Assembly: GCA_963736425.1 (NCBI GenBank)
Contig: CAVTOX010000014.1
Location: 62,001 to 126,000, forward strand
DNA length: 64,000 bases
From: Prado023 sp963736425
GTDB lineage: Bacteria; Actinomycetota; Actinomycetes; S36-B12; CAIYMF01
Reading direction: 5' to 3'
The translations under genes were made by a program, and so were the position numbers. Under the pieces are notes generated by a model that was not told the DNA's origin, did not search any database, and saw only the letters and a list, made by a program, of their open reading frames with translations. Positions 38,901 through 45,441 of the stretch are shown piece after piece. The first letter of the stretch is position 1. The number at the start of each line of letters is the position of its first letter.

Positions 38901-39187
38901 CGAGCCTGGGCTTCGGTCACGTGTCCGCAGTTGTGGCGCTGGCTCATCCCGATGTGTTCGTCGAGGCCATCCCGGCCGCGCAGCGCACCGCCTACGTCCA
39001 GCGCGCACACGAACGCCGGGTCTCGGGCGCCCGGGCCCGGCTGGGTGCGGCCTATGGCGGTGACCCGGTGTTCGCCAGGCAGACCGACAGGCGTCTGGGC
39101 CAGGGTTCGACACACGAACTCCGTGAGCGCGAGGCAGGGATGCTGCTGGATTCGGCGGGCACGCTGCCGGGGTTGGCCGGCGCCTGA
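29909..39187 (+). CDS. fas: Type I fatty acid synthase
   Basis: A 3092-aa multifunctional protein that makes long-chain acyl-CoA by itself. Visible domains in order: acetyltransferase ('GHSAGLL', Ser near 147), enoyl reductase/DUF1729 region ('GRSPMILPGMTPSTAEAPIVIAAANGG'), MaoC-like dehydratase ('GDANPIHRS..GRIVHGMW', near 1215), malonyl/palmitoyl transferase ('GHSVGEY', near 1431), acyl carrier region with the phosphopantetheine serine in 'DGASSRRNQVLMDIGKEFG' (near 1800), ketoreductase ('VALVTGASPNSIAW', near 2140) and ketosynthase (Cys in 'AACATAAVSLEEA' near 2743, His in 'KHDTSTEANDPNEA' and 'SLTGHSKGG'). ATG 29909 has GAGAGG upstream. The stop overlaps acpS. Confidence 0.97.
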   Translation: MTTTAGQSHPTVTRAPAAALPGSMAAGLGAGMHRTSLLFPGIDAAWPRALATALVGHPELAAWVDTVVTDLDDWAQTPAVRSLGLFADGFSHLLPSSPDDPISPVAATGPFSLVGNLLTNLVCLAALEAEGLKPATTAPTTRSAGHSAGLLAAVVATARGRDGLVPVRVAADAARIAAIMGAYAARHPWAVSDSAVAAALVGDETAGTPMVAISGPRTARLAAILAAVGAQEQIAIAVINGPTRHILAGEPSALAHLRVGLEGLAQAEAKKRAAGQLGGTPFRFAWEPLASSVPFHHPDLEGAAQDALARIAELGLCLPGIGSARITDPATGQDLPADDTLTAVVSSVLARPHDWAGAVTESVPAGTVAIMVSPLGALAGQTAADLRGRAALVIDPATTAGRMALFTPSSAPAIPETYERFAPRVVRDVAGNLRLANLHTRVSGRSPMILPGMTPSTAEAPIVIAAANGGHVAELAGGGQVTERIFTERIAELAEGLEPGQEVVLNALHLDPYLWNLQVGRERLVQKARAAGAPINGVTISAGIPDKAEALALLDELAAAGIWLNAFKPGTVAQVQEVLAIAADTPHTLWIHLEGGVAGGHHSWEDLDELLLSTYHLIREHENVVLAVGGGIADPQRAGALLTGTWAHAHGAATMPVDAILLGTVTMATRESAASPSVKAALAAAAGHDGWVSRGKVAGGTTSGRSGLNADIHFLDNSAARAARLLDSVAGDESAVAAQRAEIIEALAATAKPYFGDVAEMTYAEMLERFVALTALGRNGRYEDGAWLDVTHRSRFIALLQQAEARLNPADTGRIDTLFADPASVDDPSGALELLIATYPSARTALIHPADVAHFLSVARRPGKPVPFVPVIDGDVRRWYQSDSLWQSHSDLYDADQVLIIPGPVAVSGITTVDEPVAHLLDRFETSVAQALAALDPVGADVRDMADFRLGQNPAAPASGPEALLAAALAAPTWIWMGASRPNPLHRIGAADQWSILGAIAAWSSGEAETATLTVQPDRSLSLTLDWPDLGLPGDGELVLPVEVAAHSGVVTFEVTEASLETAGAGLLTMFAGGTEGPTSVQDVAAAHAATVGAAGDLPDRMMSALWPHVFARLADAGLASSMFDLVHLRHEITVSSGDGDGPATASQPDVSRVDGGLVITVDSHVATTSVTDRFFVRRTVIDPSTPEATAPGARTGVVATPVRTLGTLTVTAPSQLEAFATVSGDANPIHRSDVLARFVGLPGRIVHGMWTSAAATRAVLESAAEGDSSRLREWSIDFVAPVLPGQDVTFTVTRTGVRDGARIVSVEATTSDGVVAMGSAVVAGPRTMYVFPGQGIQSQGMGMEAYARSAAARHLWDRADAVTRERMGFSILEVVRDNPTSIEAVGITYRHPAGVLHLTQFTQVAMATLAAATVAEMREAGVFDPEAAVAGHSVGEYNALGASNGVLTLEGAIELVFARGQGMHGLVPRDAAGNSDYRLAVIRPHLARLSHAQAEDLVAAVAADTGELCEIVNHNLRGKQYAVAGTLDSLAELERRIGPGQPGRPPMLLVPGIDVPFHSSALLGGVAGFRAQLMAKLPEHIDTEALVGRYIPNLYPHLFRIDREYVQGVYDVCASPILGEVLGDWDTASADRDALARTLLIELLAWQFASPVRWIETFELMCTPVELGGLGVERIVEIGVGGAPTLANLSKGSLALPTHRGTRPEVLNVEVDADSVFDTSEDPAPVLEVELEVAESHEAEPGVAVVAQAAPWAAAPVAAAAGVADLPVTHATAVAALLALRVGVRVDQLEHDSIESLVDGASSRRNQVLMDIGKEFGVSAMDGAHEVPLVELTSTLAQKTAGYRYPGPVLSAAVDGAVTAALGPRGSSQSALGKRVATHWGLGEGWIARTALALALGTREGSSRRGGDLATLTESSAEGLIDEAVRAAAAEAGVAVAPAVAASAGGGTVDAAAVNELREHVEGILVDQASEVLARLGRVPVSDPLDADYREVLATLALLESEHGPAALVAPMFDPRRHVLLDSASTWARADVDHLVQAALAAETGQWDAGDLDVLVDQIAAHRSADPRITATLEYHRERLAEAGRPHTVALLDRALTAAPAGVPVPELEKLRGALTAGDPARVLAAAEALGQAPADFSGEVALVTGASPNSIAWSSVAHLLRGGATVVLVTTSDTPERVAAYRDLERRFAGPGAQLHVVRANLASFADIDALIEWMVTPTFEDLGPITREVKPALWPTLVLPFAAAPAMGELPDTGRDSQLTLRLLLLGVQRLVGGLAERASASRRERFSVILPMSPNHGTFGGDGAYGDAKAALETMANKWSSEGSRWGAQTRIISAEIGWVRGTGLMAANDRVAQYVEDELGVVTYSAEQMGALIAALATEPFRVEADLAPLRLDLSGGLAGRADLGAALASAVAELTAAAAAEGARETVADETVAALPNLPVILAGARGPVEVPGGASRATVGAEDMIVMVGIAEYGPWGGSATRWQAEVGELGAAGVVELAWRCGLIDWDGSAGGWVDVESGSPVAESDIADRYREQVEARSGVRLFEHDAAVAAKGVWEFTEVFLDRALTKVLAAEAEARAMAANAPGALVTQVEEGWLLTLPAGSSVRLPRRKPLLRAAGGQFPLGSDPTRHGLDAGIAGSMDALTAWNVVITAEALADAGVSAEELVSSVHPSLVGNTQGTGMGGMSSISKVFMGPLAGRQHANDVLQEALGNVVSAHVNQGLIGGYGPMVHPVAACATAAVSLEEAVDKIALGKAEIIIGGGWDDLSTEGITGFANMAATADNAAMIESGLYPRQHSRPGDRRRRGFVESQGGGSFIICRGSVALALGLPVRAVVGYAASFGDGIHTSIPAPGLGSLGSVRGGVDSPLGRALGALGLTADDVTVVSKHDTSTEANDPNEAFIHETIQQALGRTPGAPLRVISQKSLTGHSKGGAAAWQMAGLCDVFETGTVPGNGNLVSADPRVTPGDALVVDYRSLHRAEPVRAALVTSLGFGHVSAVVALAHPDVFVEAIPAAQRTAYVQRAHERRVSGARARLGAAYGGDPVFARQTDRRLGQGSTHELREREAGMLLDSAGTLPGLAGA

Positions 39188-39591
39188 TGCCCATCCGCGC
39201 CATTGGGATCGACCTGGTCGGTGTCGAGGCGTTCGCCGAGCAGCTGGGATCAGTGGGGTCGGCGTTCGCAGAGCGGACCTTCACCGTGGGGGAGCTGCGC
39301 GCGGCCGGGGGGCACTCCGGCGCCGCGCAGCACCTGGCCGGCCGGTACGCGGCCAAGGAGGCGTTCGTGAAGGCCTTCTCCGGCGCACGTCCGGGTCGTG
39401 CGCCGGCGATCCCCGATATGGACTGGCGCCAGGTTGAGGTCGTCCCCGACGGATGGGGTCGGCCGACCCTCGTGCTGCAGGGCGAGTTGGCGGCGGCCGT
39501 GCAGGCCACGCTCGGTGAGGTCGTCGTGCACCTGTCGATCACCCACGAGCCCGCGATGGCCGCGGCCGTGGTGGTGCTCGAAGGGGACTAG
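39187..39591 (+). CDS. acpS: Holo-[acyl-carrier-protein] synthase
   Basis: It transfers 4'-phosphopantetheine from CoA to the carrier serine of the adjacent FAS. The 134-aa protein shows 'IGIDLVGVEAFAEQL' (Mg-binding Asp) and 'GRYAAKEAFVKAFSG' (Glu and Lys of the W/F-x-x-KEA motif), then 'HLSITHEPAMAAAVVVLE'. Its ATG shares one base with the FAS TGA (TGATG), so translation is coupled, as in mycobacterial and corynebacterial FAS-AcpS pairs. Its TAG stop lies in the CTAG that also ends the converging TetR gene. Confidence 0.95.
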   Translation: MPIRAIGIDLVGVEAFAEQLGSVGSAFAERTFTVGELRAAGGHSGAAQHLAGRYAAKEAFVKAFSGARPGRAPAIPDMDWRQVEVVPDGWGRPTLVLQGELAAAVQATLGEVVVHLSITHEPAMAAAVVVLEGD

Positions 39592-40220
39592 GCGATCCTC
39601 GCCACCGCGCGCAGGTAGGCGCGCAGCATGCGCTTGAGCTCGCGCACTGTCGCCGGGTTCGGCTCGCCGTCGGACACCGAGAAGTGCAGCAGCGACTGCG
39701 ACATCTCCACCACCACCTCGCAGATCGTCACCTGCTCGTCGAGCGTGCGCCCAGGGGTGAGCAGCTGGATCATCGGCAGCAGCGTGGTGACCAGCGTCCG
39801 GGAGTGCTCGGTGGCCAGCGACCGGGTGGCAGCCGTGGAGCGCATCGCCAGCCACACGGCGCGCCGGGTCGGGTCGTCGACCCAGTGGGCCGCCACCAGG
39901 TCGATGAGGTCGTTGGTCTCTGACTGCCAGTCCCCGAGGGCGAACCGCTCGGCGCTGGCCGCCAGGTCGTCGATGAGCGCGGCAGTGTCCAGGGCATCGA
40001 GCTCGGCGACGATTGCGAACTTGTTCGGGAAGAACTGGTACACCGATCCGACCGGGATCCCCGCGCGGGTGGCGACGTCGTCGATGGTGAAGCCCTCGAC
40101 CCCACCCTCGGCGAGGAGGTCCCGGGCGGCGGCGAGGATCGCATCGAACCGCACGCGCCCGCGGGCCTGGACGGGGCGGTGGCGGACCTGCAGGTCGGGT
40201 GCCGCGCCCTCGGTGGTCAC
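39588..40220 (-). CDS. TetR family regulator
   Basis: A 210-aa protein. The N-terminal helix-turn-helix reads 'RFDAILAAARDLLAEGGVEGFTIDDVATRAGIPVGSVYQFFPNKFAIVAEL', a strong TetR signature. The C-terminal half is a helical ligand domain ('TLLPMIQLLTPGRTLDEQVTICEVVVEMSQSLLHF'). The effector is unknown. It faces FAS-acpS and ends within 4 nt of acpS, so a role in fatty acid regulation is tempting but unproven. GTG 40220 overlaps the stop of the upstream DUF3592 gene (GTGA), so the two form one operon. Confidence 0.88.
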   Translation of the reverse strand: MTTEGAAPDLQVRHRPVQARGRVRFDAILAAARDLLAEGGVEGFTIDDVATRAGIPVGSVYQFFPNKFAIVAELDALDTAALIDDLAASAERFALGDWQSETNDLIDLVAAHWVDDPTRRAVWLAMRSTAATRSLATEHSRTLVTTLLPMIQLLTPGRTLDEQVTICEVVVEMSQSLLHFSVSDGEPNPATVRELKRMLRAYLRAVARIA

Positions 40221-40714
40221 CGCGTCCCGACCGGCTCGGTGGACGCCGGCTGCGGCTGGGTGCCCTTGTCGTGGCGGAACTGGTCCCAGATCTGGTAGGT
40301 CACCACGACGGTGCCGGCCATGATGGCCACGACCACGATTCCGATGAGGGCGTTGGCGATCACGTGCCCGCGCTCCGGAGGGCCGGCCAGGACGAACCGC
40401 GTGGGATCCTCCGGATCGTAGGCGACCTCGACCGTCGCACCCCTGGGCCAGGATGTCGCCGACACCTGCTGGGCCGCCTGCGCGATCGGTCGGCCATCGC
40501 GGGAGCGGAACTCGACGACTGGGGAGAACAGGAGCCGACGCTGGGCCGTCGAGGTCATCGTGTTGTCCAGCACCGTCCCGGTCACCCGTACGCCCTCGCG
40601 ACGCAGGGCCGCATTGGACGACTCGACGCGCATCGCCCGCACCAACGACCACATCACGCCGATCAGCACGGCGGCGGCGACCAGCGCGATCGTCGCGAGT
40701 ACCAGCGTGGTCAC
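40217..40714 (-). CDS. DUF3592 membrane protein
   Basis: A 165-aa protein with an N-terminal TM helix ('TLVLATIALVAAAVLIGVMWSLVRAM'), a beta-rich extracytoplasmic part ('GVRVTGTVLDN..SPVVEFRSRDGRPIAQ..YPRGATVEVAYDPEDPTRFVL'-like pattern) and a second TM helix ('ANALIGIVVVAIMAGTVVVTYQIW'). This is the DUF3592 layout; the function is unknown. The GTG start directly follows GGAGG with no spacing, but TAGGAT lies 6 nt upstream, so leaderless initiation is more plausible. TetR follows with a 4-nt overlap. Confidence 0.85.
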   Translation of the reverse strand: MTTLVLATIALVAAAVLIGVMWSLVRAMRVESSNAALRREGVRVTGTVLDNTMTSTAQRRLLFSPVVEFRSRDGRPIAQAAQQVSATSWPRGATVEVAYDPEDPTRFVLAGPPERGHVIANALIGIVVVAIMAGTVVVTYQIWDQFRHDKGTQPQPASTEPVGTR

Positions 40715-40720
40715 CCTCCG

Positions 40721-40726
40721 ATCCTA
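40721..40726 (-). promoter_or_regulatory. DUF3592-TetR operon -10 box, leaderless type
   Basis: TAGGAT on the minus strand ends 6 nt before GTG 40714. The GGAGG between them touches the start codon and cannot work as a normally spaced ribosome binding site. Confidence 0.5.
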
Positions 40727-40787
40727 GGGCGGGAGGTGCTGGCCTGCTGTCACATCGGCGACGCGAGATCGTCGCGATTGCGTGTCG

Positions 40788-42902
40788 CTACCAGCCCAAC
40801 CAGCCCTCGGGGTCCACGAACTTCCCGTCCTTGGTGACCTCGAAGTGCAGGTGCGCCCCCGTTGAGTTCCCCGTCGACCCGCGCTTGCCGACCTGGTCGC
40901 CGGTGGACACCTTGTCGCCCACCGAGACGCTGATGCCCGAGAGGTGGTTGTAGGTCGTCTGGTAGCCGTCGCCGTGGTCGATGATGATCTGGTTGCCATA
41001 GGCGCCCTCGTACCCGGTGGAGACCACTTTGCCGCTGGCAGCGGCCAGGATGGGCGTGCCCACCGGACCTGCGAAGTCCAGCCCGGTGTGGACCCCGGAG
41101 GACCAGTAGCCGCCAGTCTGGCCGAACCGCGCGGTGAGCCGGTAGGTGCCCTTGGCCATGGGGCTCTGTCGGGTCTCTGCGAGGCTCTCCTGGTAGACCT
41201 CGGCCTTCTCCTTGGACTGCACGTAGGAGGCCTTGGTCTCCTGGGCGTCGGCCGTGCGTGCCTGGAGTGCGGCTTGCTCGTCGGCCACCGTCTGCTCGGC
41301 GGCCTCGAGGGCGGCCAGCGATGCCTCGCCGCTGGCAACGGCGGTGGCCAGCCGCTCGGCCTCGGCGGCCTCGGCCAGCTGGGTGGCGACCACCTGCTCC
41401 TCCGTGGGCGTCCCGGGCAGCAGCGCGGTCAGCCCAGTGGTCGCGGCCTGCGTTGCGGCGGCCGCGTCGGCGGCCTCCGTGTGTGACAGCGTCGCCGCCT
41501 GGAGATCCGCCAGTGCCACTGCGGCGGCGGCCTCGGCCTCGGCATGGGCAGCCTCGGCCTCAGCCACGGCCTCCTTGGCCTTGGCCTTCTGCGCCTGGTC
41601 CTTCTCGAAGGCGGCCTTGTCCTCGGCGGCTTGGGCCTTGGCCTTGGCCACCTGGTTGGGGGTCGCCCCGCCCTTGGGTGGCTTGGGTGGCTTGGGGTCG
41701 GAGGGCGCCTTGTCCTCTGCCTTGACCTGAGCCTGGGCTGTGGCCTCCGCCTGCGTGACACCTGAGGGAACCGTGGCGGCCTGCGGGGCGTACGCGGTCG
41801 GCTGGATGACGACCTGCTCGGCCTGGGCGCGGGCCCCGTCGTCACTGGCAGCACGACCGGTGGTGGCCGCCTCCTGGGCCCTACTAGCCGCGGCGTCCTC
41901 CTCTGCCTCGGTCTCCAGGGCGGTCGCCAGATCCGTGATCAGGGCGCCCACGGGGTCGGCCTGCTCCGAGGCGGTGGTGGGTGGAGCGGGCGCAGCGGCA
42001 ACAGCGGCGACTGGTGCTGCAACCATCCCCAGGGCGATGGCCGCCATGGCACCGGTCTTCAGCAGGGCGGGAGAGGCGAGGCCCAGGCGGATCTCGTCCA
42101 TCACGAGCAGGAGCGGGATCGAGGTCTCCGTCAGAAGCTTGAGCGGAATCTCCCCGGCCGTACCGTCGGCCAAGGCTCCGCCTGCAGTGTTCCTCATGCC
42201 CATGCGGGAAAGTGAGATATCCCCGAGGTCATCGATGACCAGGTCGTAGTCATGCTGGGAGAGCTGGTCGGAGACGACCCTCCACAGGTCCTTCACCGAA
42301 GCCGCGGTGATCCACGTGACCGCAAGCCCCTCGCCCCGTGCTCGCTCGACGGCAGCGTCGTAGAGCTCCTGCTCCCGGCTGATGATCAGGGTCTCGAGCT
42401 CATCCTCGGAGTGGGGATTCTCGCCCGCGTCGCCGATGACGAGGATGTCCAGGTGGGCGCCGGCCGTGTCAGCGACGGCCACGGCCGCGAAGGCCAGGAG
42501 TCCGGAGATGGGCCCGTCGCTGCGGTCGACGATGGCCAGGATGCGGCGGAAGGGCGCGGGTTCGCCGTTGGCGAGGAAGACGGCGAACCCGGGCACCACG
42601 TCGTGGCTGTGTCGAGCCGTGGCGACCATGAGATCGGTGAGCAGCTGCTGTGGAGCGGCGAAGTCCCTGCGGACCCCGACCCACGGCAGACCCCGCTGAG
42701 CGGCCACCTGCAGCGCTTCGGAGATGGTCGGCTCCGCCGAGACCGTGCTCTGGACCACGGCCTCGATCTCCAGCGGATCGGCGTTCCACGAGGCGAGCAG
42801 GACTGTGCCCGTGGCATACCGCTGGGCGATGGTCAGCGGCGCGAGGCTGTTGGGGTCGGAGTCGAGGACCACCAGCATCTCGGGCGTGCGTCGATCAGTC
42901 AT
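40788..42902 (-). CDS. USP-like cytoplasmic domain, TM helix, coiled coil and LytM (M23) peptidase fusion
   Basis: A 704-aa protein of unusual build. Residues 1 to about 270 look like two universal-stress-protein-like alpha/beta units ('MLVVLDSDPNSLAPLTIAQRY', 'RRILAIVDRSDGPISGLLAF..DILVIGDAG', ending 'IPLLLVMDEI'). One hydrophobic helix follows (about 279-304, 'ALLKTGAMAAIALGMVAAPV'), then an Ala/Glu/Lys-rich coiled coil (about 395-580). The C-terminal LytM domain has 'GVHTGLDFAGPVGTPI' and 'GAHLHFEV', the zinc ligands of active M23 endopeptidases. A cytoplasmic sensor coupled to an extracytoplasmic murein hydrolase is inference. GGAGGG lies 7 nt before ATG 42902. Confidence 0.8.
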   Translation of the reverse strand: MTDRRTPEMLVVLDSDPNSLAPLTIAQRYATGTVLLASWNADPLEIEAVVQSTVSAEPTISEALQVAAQRGLPWVGVRRDFAAPQQLLTDLMVATARHSHDVVPGFAVFLANGEPAPFRRILAIVDRSDGPISGLLAFAAVAVADTAGAHLDILVIGDAGENPHSEDELETLIISREQELYDAAVERARGEGLAVTWITAASVKDLWRVVSDQLSQHDYDLVIDDLGDISLSRMGMRNTAGGALADGTAGEIPLKLLTETSIPLLLVMDEIRLGLASPALLKTGAMAAIALGMVAAPVAAVAAAPAPPTTASEQADPVGALITDLATALETEAEEDAAASRAQEAATTGRAASDDGARAQAEQVVIQPTAYAPQAATVPSGVTQAEATAQAQVKAEDKAPSDPKPPKPPKGGATPNQVAKAKAQAAEDKAAFEKDQAQKAKAKEAVAEAEAAHAEAEAAAAVALADLQAATLSHTEAADAAAATQAATTGLTALLPGTPTEEQVVATQLAEAAEAERLATAVASGEASLAALEAAEQTVADEQAALQARTADAQETKASYVQSKEKAEVYQESLAETRQSPMAKGTYRLTARFGQTGGYWSSGVHTGLDFAGPVGTPILAAASGKVVSTGYEGAYGNQIIIDHGDGYQTTYNHLSGISVSVGDKVSTGDQVGKRGSTGNSTGAHLHFEVTKDGKFVDPEGWLGW

Positions 42903-43001
42903 CACCACTCCCTCCGGGGACAGGACTCCCGACAGTCTGCCGCATGGGCAACCCCGACGCCGGTCACGATCACATGGTGCTCCGGTGGCGTGGCTGCCGA
43001 C

Positions 43002-44855
43002 TCACTCCAGGTCCTCCATCCAGCCGACCGCGCGGCGGCCCTCGCTGCGCAGCCATTCGATCCGGGCACCGGCCACGACCAACAGCGTTCCAGCGATCGC
43101 GAGACCGACCCAGCGCGGCAGGTTCGACAGTCCACTCCAGACCTGGGCCAGGGCCGCGATGGTCAGCGCCAGGGATGCGGGGATGAGCAGGCCACCCAGG
43201 CGCAGCCGTGCTCCCACCACCATGGCCATCACGGAGGTGATCACCACCACTCCGAGCCGGATCAGGTGGACCGAGGTGCTGAGGCTGCTGACGTCGAAGG
43301 CCCACGGGGCGGCCCACGTGGCGACCGCCGAGGGGATCAGGGCCATCGCCACGGCGGGCCCGAGCCACTGCAGGGAGGGAGTCGGACCCCGGCGCCGCCA
43401 GAGCAGGCCGGCACCAAGCAGGAGGGCGGCGAATGTCAGCGTGTGGGCCTCGATCGGGTCGGGCCACTGGATCGGAGCCAGGAGCATCGCCGCGGCACCG
43501 AGCAGGGCGCCGAGCCAGCCTGTCGCCGGGATCCACCACGCGGCCACGAACGCCATCAGGGCCACGAGGGCGGCCAGCAGCGCGAGCTGGCTGGCGACCT
43601 GGTTGCCGTCGAGCATGTCCGTCGCGGAGTCCATGCGCGTGGCGGACCACGGGATCCACACCGAACACGCGCCGATGGCGGCGAGCATCGGATCGGACCT
43701 CAGCACCCAGATCACGAGGCCGACGGTCAGGCCAGCAAGGGCCACCGCTGCGGCGATCCAGACCGGTTGCGGCTCCTCCGGCAGGGCGAGGATGAGCGCC
43801 ACGGTGATCCCGGACAGGGCGGCGGCTCCCCCCGGCAGCAGCCCCGGGGAGCCGGCAGGGTGGGCGGCCGAACGGTCACGGGCGGCCCACGTGCCGACGG
43901 CCAGCGCCGTCGCGGCCGTCGTGACCAGCGCACCGGGCAGGGCGTCGCGGTTCAGTGCCGACGAGGCGGTTGCCGCGCCGCTGACGAAGAGTCCGACAGC
44001 GCCCACGGTCCGCAGCTCGACCTGTTGGCCCGACCATCGCCCGGACCTCTGCGAGGCTGCCAGCATCGCCACACTGGCGAGTGCGGGAACCGCAATGGCT
44101 GCGGCCGTCCAGGCCTCGGAGTCGCTCGCGCTGGCCACCGCGGCGACCACGCAGGCGGCTGAGACGAGCAGCCCGGCCCAGCCCAGCCAGCTCCACGCCC
44201 GCAGCCCGAAATGCCTGTGGAGCAGCAGGAGTGCGATGCCCAGTGCGCCGAACGCGAGGGCCGGGTACAGCGTGGGATCGGTGACCCAGCGCTCCGGGAG
44301 CAACCCGAGCATGGGGGCGGCGATGAGGTCGACCACGGCCAGCCCAGCGGCCACGACTGCCAGGGCCTCGGCCGTGCCAGCCAGCCGCGCGCGGAGGCGG
44401 ATGGCGAGGGCACCGACACCAGCCGTGGCGGTCAGCATGAGCGCGACCTGCCCGATCGCACCCAGACGGTCCCAGACGACGGCGGCGAACACTGCACCGG
44501 CGATGACCAGCAGCAGCGCGCCGACGCCCAACAGGATCGTCTGTGCGCTGGGGGCGCCACGCGCGGCTCGAGGCAGTGGGGCCAAGGGAGCCGGGAGGGG
44601 GGCCGGCTGTGGGCCACCCGTGGGTGCGCCCACCCCGGGAGGGCTCCAGATCGCATAGGCACGTTGGATGTCTGGAGCGGGCATCGGGTCCCCGGCAGCA
44701 ACACGGTCGGCGAGCCAGGAGGACCGTGCGGCCAGCGAGTCAGCCTCGGCGATGTAGCCGGCGTAGGCCCTGTGCCCGCACCGGCAGGTGACCATGCCGG
44801 CGGCATCATGCTGTGAGGGTTCGAGGTCAGTGGTCAGGCAGTGCGGACATCTCAT
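43002..44855 (-). CDS. Zinc-ribbon polytopic membrane protein (SCO7613-like)
   Basis: A 617-aa protein. The N-terminus 'MRCPHCLTTDLEPSQHDAAGMVTCRCGHRAY' has two CxxC/CxC pairs, forming a zinc ribbon. A Pro-rich linker is followed by about 16-18 hydrophobic helices. The layout matches large actinobacterial proteins annotated SCO7613 C-terminal domain or DUF2157-like, whose function is unknown. AAGGAG 9 nt upstream supports ATG 44855 over longer frames. It lies 100 nt upstream of the LytM fusion gene on the same strand. Confidence 0.8.
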   Translation of the reverse strand: MRCPHCLTTDLEPSQHDAAGMVTCRCGHRAYAGYIAEADSLAARSSWLADRVAAGDPMPAPDIQRAYAIWSPPGVGAPTGGPQPAPLPAPLAPLPRAARGAPSAQTILLGVGALLLVIAGAVFAAVVWDRLGAIGQVALMLTATAGVGALAIRLRARLAGTAEALAVVAAGLAVVDLIAAPMLGLLPERWVTDPTLYPALAFGALGIALLLLHRHFGLRAWSWLGWAGLLVSAACVVAAVASASDSEAWTAAAIAVPALASVAMLAASQRSGRWSGQQVELRTVGAVGLFVSGAATASSALNRDALPGALVTTAATALAVGTWAARDRSAAHPAGSPGLLPGGAAALSGITVALILALPEEPQPVWIAAAVALAGLTVGLVIWVLRSDPMLAAIGACSVWIPWSATRMDSATDMLDGNQVASQLALLAALVALMAFVAAWWIPATGWLGALLGAAAMLLAPIQWPDPIEAHTLTFAALLLGAGLLWRRRGPTPSLQWLGPAVAMALIPSAVATWAAPWAFDVSSLSTSVHLIRLGVVVITSVMAMVVGARLRLGGLLIPASLALTIAALAQVWSGLSNLPRWVGLAIAGTLLVVAGARIEWLRSEGRRAVGWMEDLE

Positions 44856-45000
44856 GACCGGTGCTCCTTCCCCGGGCAATCCCATGCTTTGCTGACATTT
44901 CTCACGGTACTCCGTTGTCGGGCAGGAGCGGGTCCTTCGTCCCTTGGCGCCGGGCCCGTCCCGAGGTAGCGTCTGCGATGAACCCCGTTGAGGAGGTGCC

Positions 45001-45165
45001 ATGGGAGCCCACTACTCCGGGAATGCGCCGCGAACGATCAACTTCTCAGCAATACTCAAGGTCCTGCTCTGGACGGCCCTGGTCGGAGCCCTCCTGTACT
45101 GGTTGGTGCTGGCCGGCGGGTCGGAACTCGGGAGCATCGTGACTGGCTGGTTCAAGCGACTCTGA
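45001..45165 (+). CDS. 54-aa single-pass membrane protein
   Basis: An ORF of 54 codons: a short polar N-terminus ('MGAHYSGNAPRTINFSAIL'), one hydrophobic helix ('VLLWTALVGALLYWLVLAGG') and a basic end ('FKRL'). GAGGAGG at 44990-44996 precedes the ATG by 4 nt, a strong ribosome binding site. A GC hairpin follows 60 nt downstream. The good translation signal, helix and terminator argue that it is a real small gene. I recognise no family. Confidence 0.65.
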   Translation: MGAHYSGNAPRTINFSAILKVLLWTALVGALLYWLVLAGGSELGSIVTGWFKRL

Positions 45166-45224
45166 GCCTCGTCCGACTGGCCATGCCGTTGATGCTCGGG
45201 TAGACAGGCGCACGGCAAGCAAGC

Positions 45225-45258
45225 GCCCCCCGGTAGTCGTGGTGGACCGCCGGGGGGC
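45225..45258 (+). terminator. Hairpin after the 54-aa gene
   Basis: GCCCCCCGG (45225-45233) pairs with CCGGGGGGC (45250-45258) around a 16-nt loop. There is no T tract, as is common for actinobacterial terminators. Confidence 0.5.
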
Positions 45259-45375
45259 TGACCCGACCGAACGCTAGAAGGGCGATCTGGCAGGGCTTCC
45301 CCCATCATGGACCAGGAAGGGCTGCGGCGTCCGCCTGACGGGCTCCCAGTCGCACCGGCTCGGGGTCATGGGGCG

Positions 45376-45441
45376 CCCCCGTCGGAAGTAGCGAGCGACC
45401 GACGGGGGCTCACCCGGCACTCGGTGAGACCGGGTGCCGGG
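45376..45441. ncRNA. Tandem hairpins of unknown role
   Basis: CCCCCGTCGG (45376-45385) pairs with CCGACGGGGG (45399-45408), and CCCGGCAC (45413-45420) with GTGCCGGG (45434-45441). The two stems are 4 nt apart. They may be a bidirectional terminator, an mRNA leader structure or a small RNA. The sequence alone does not decide. Confidence 0.3.

Noticed and set aside
45376..45441. Riboswitch (c-di-AMP, TPP, SAM or cobalamin)
   Set aside because: I compared it with the conserved cores I know and found no match beyond GC-rich stems.
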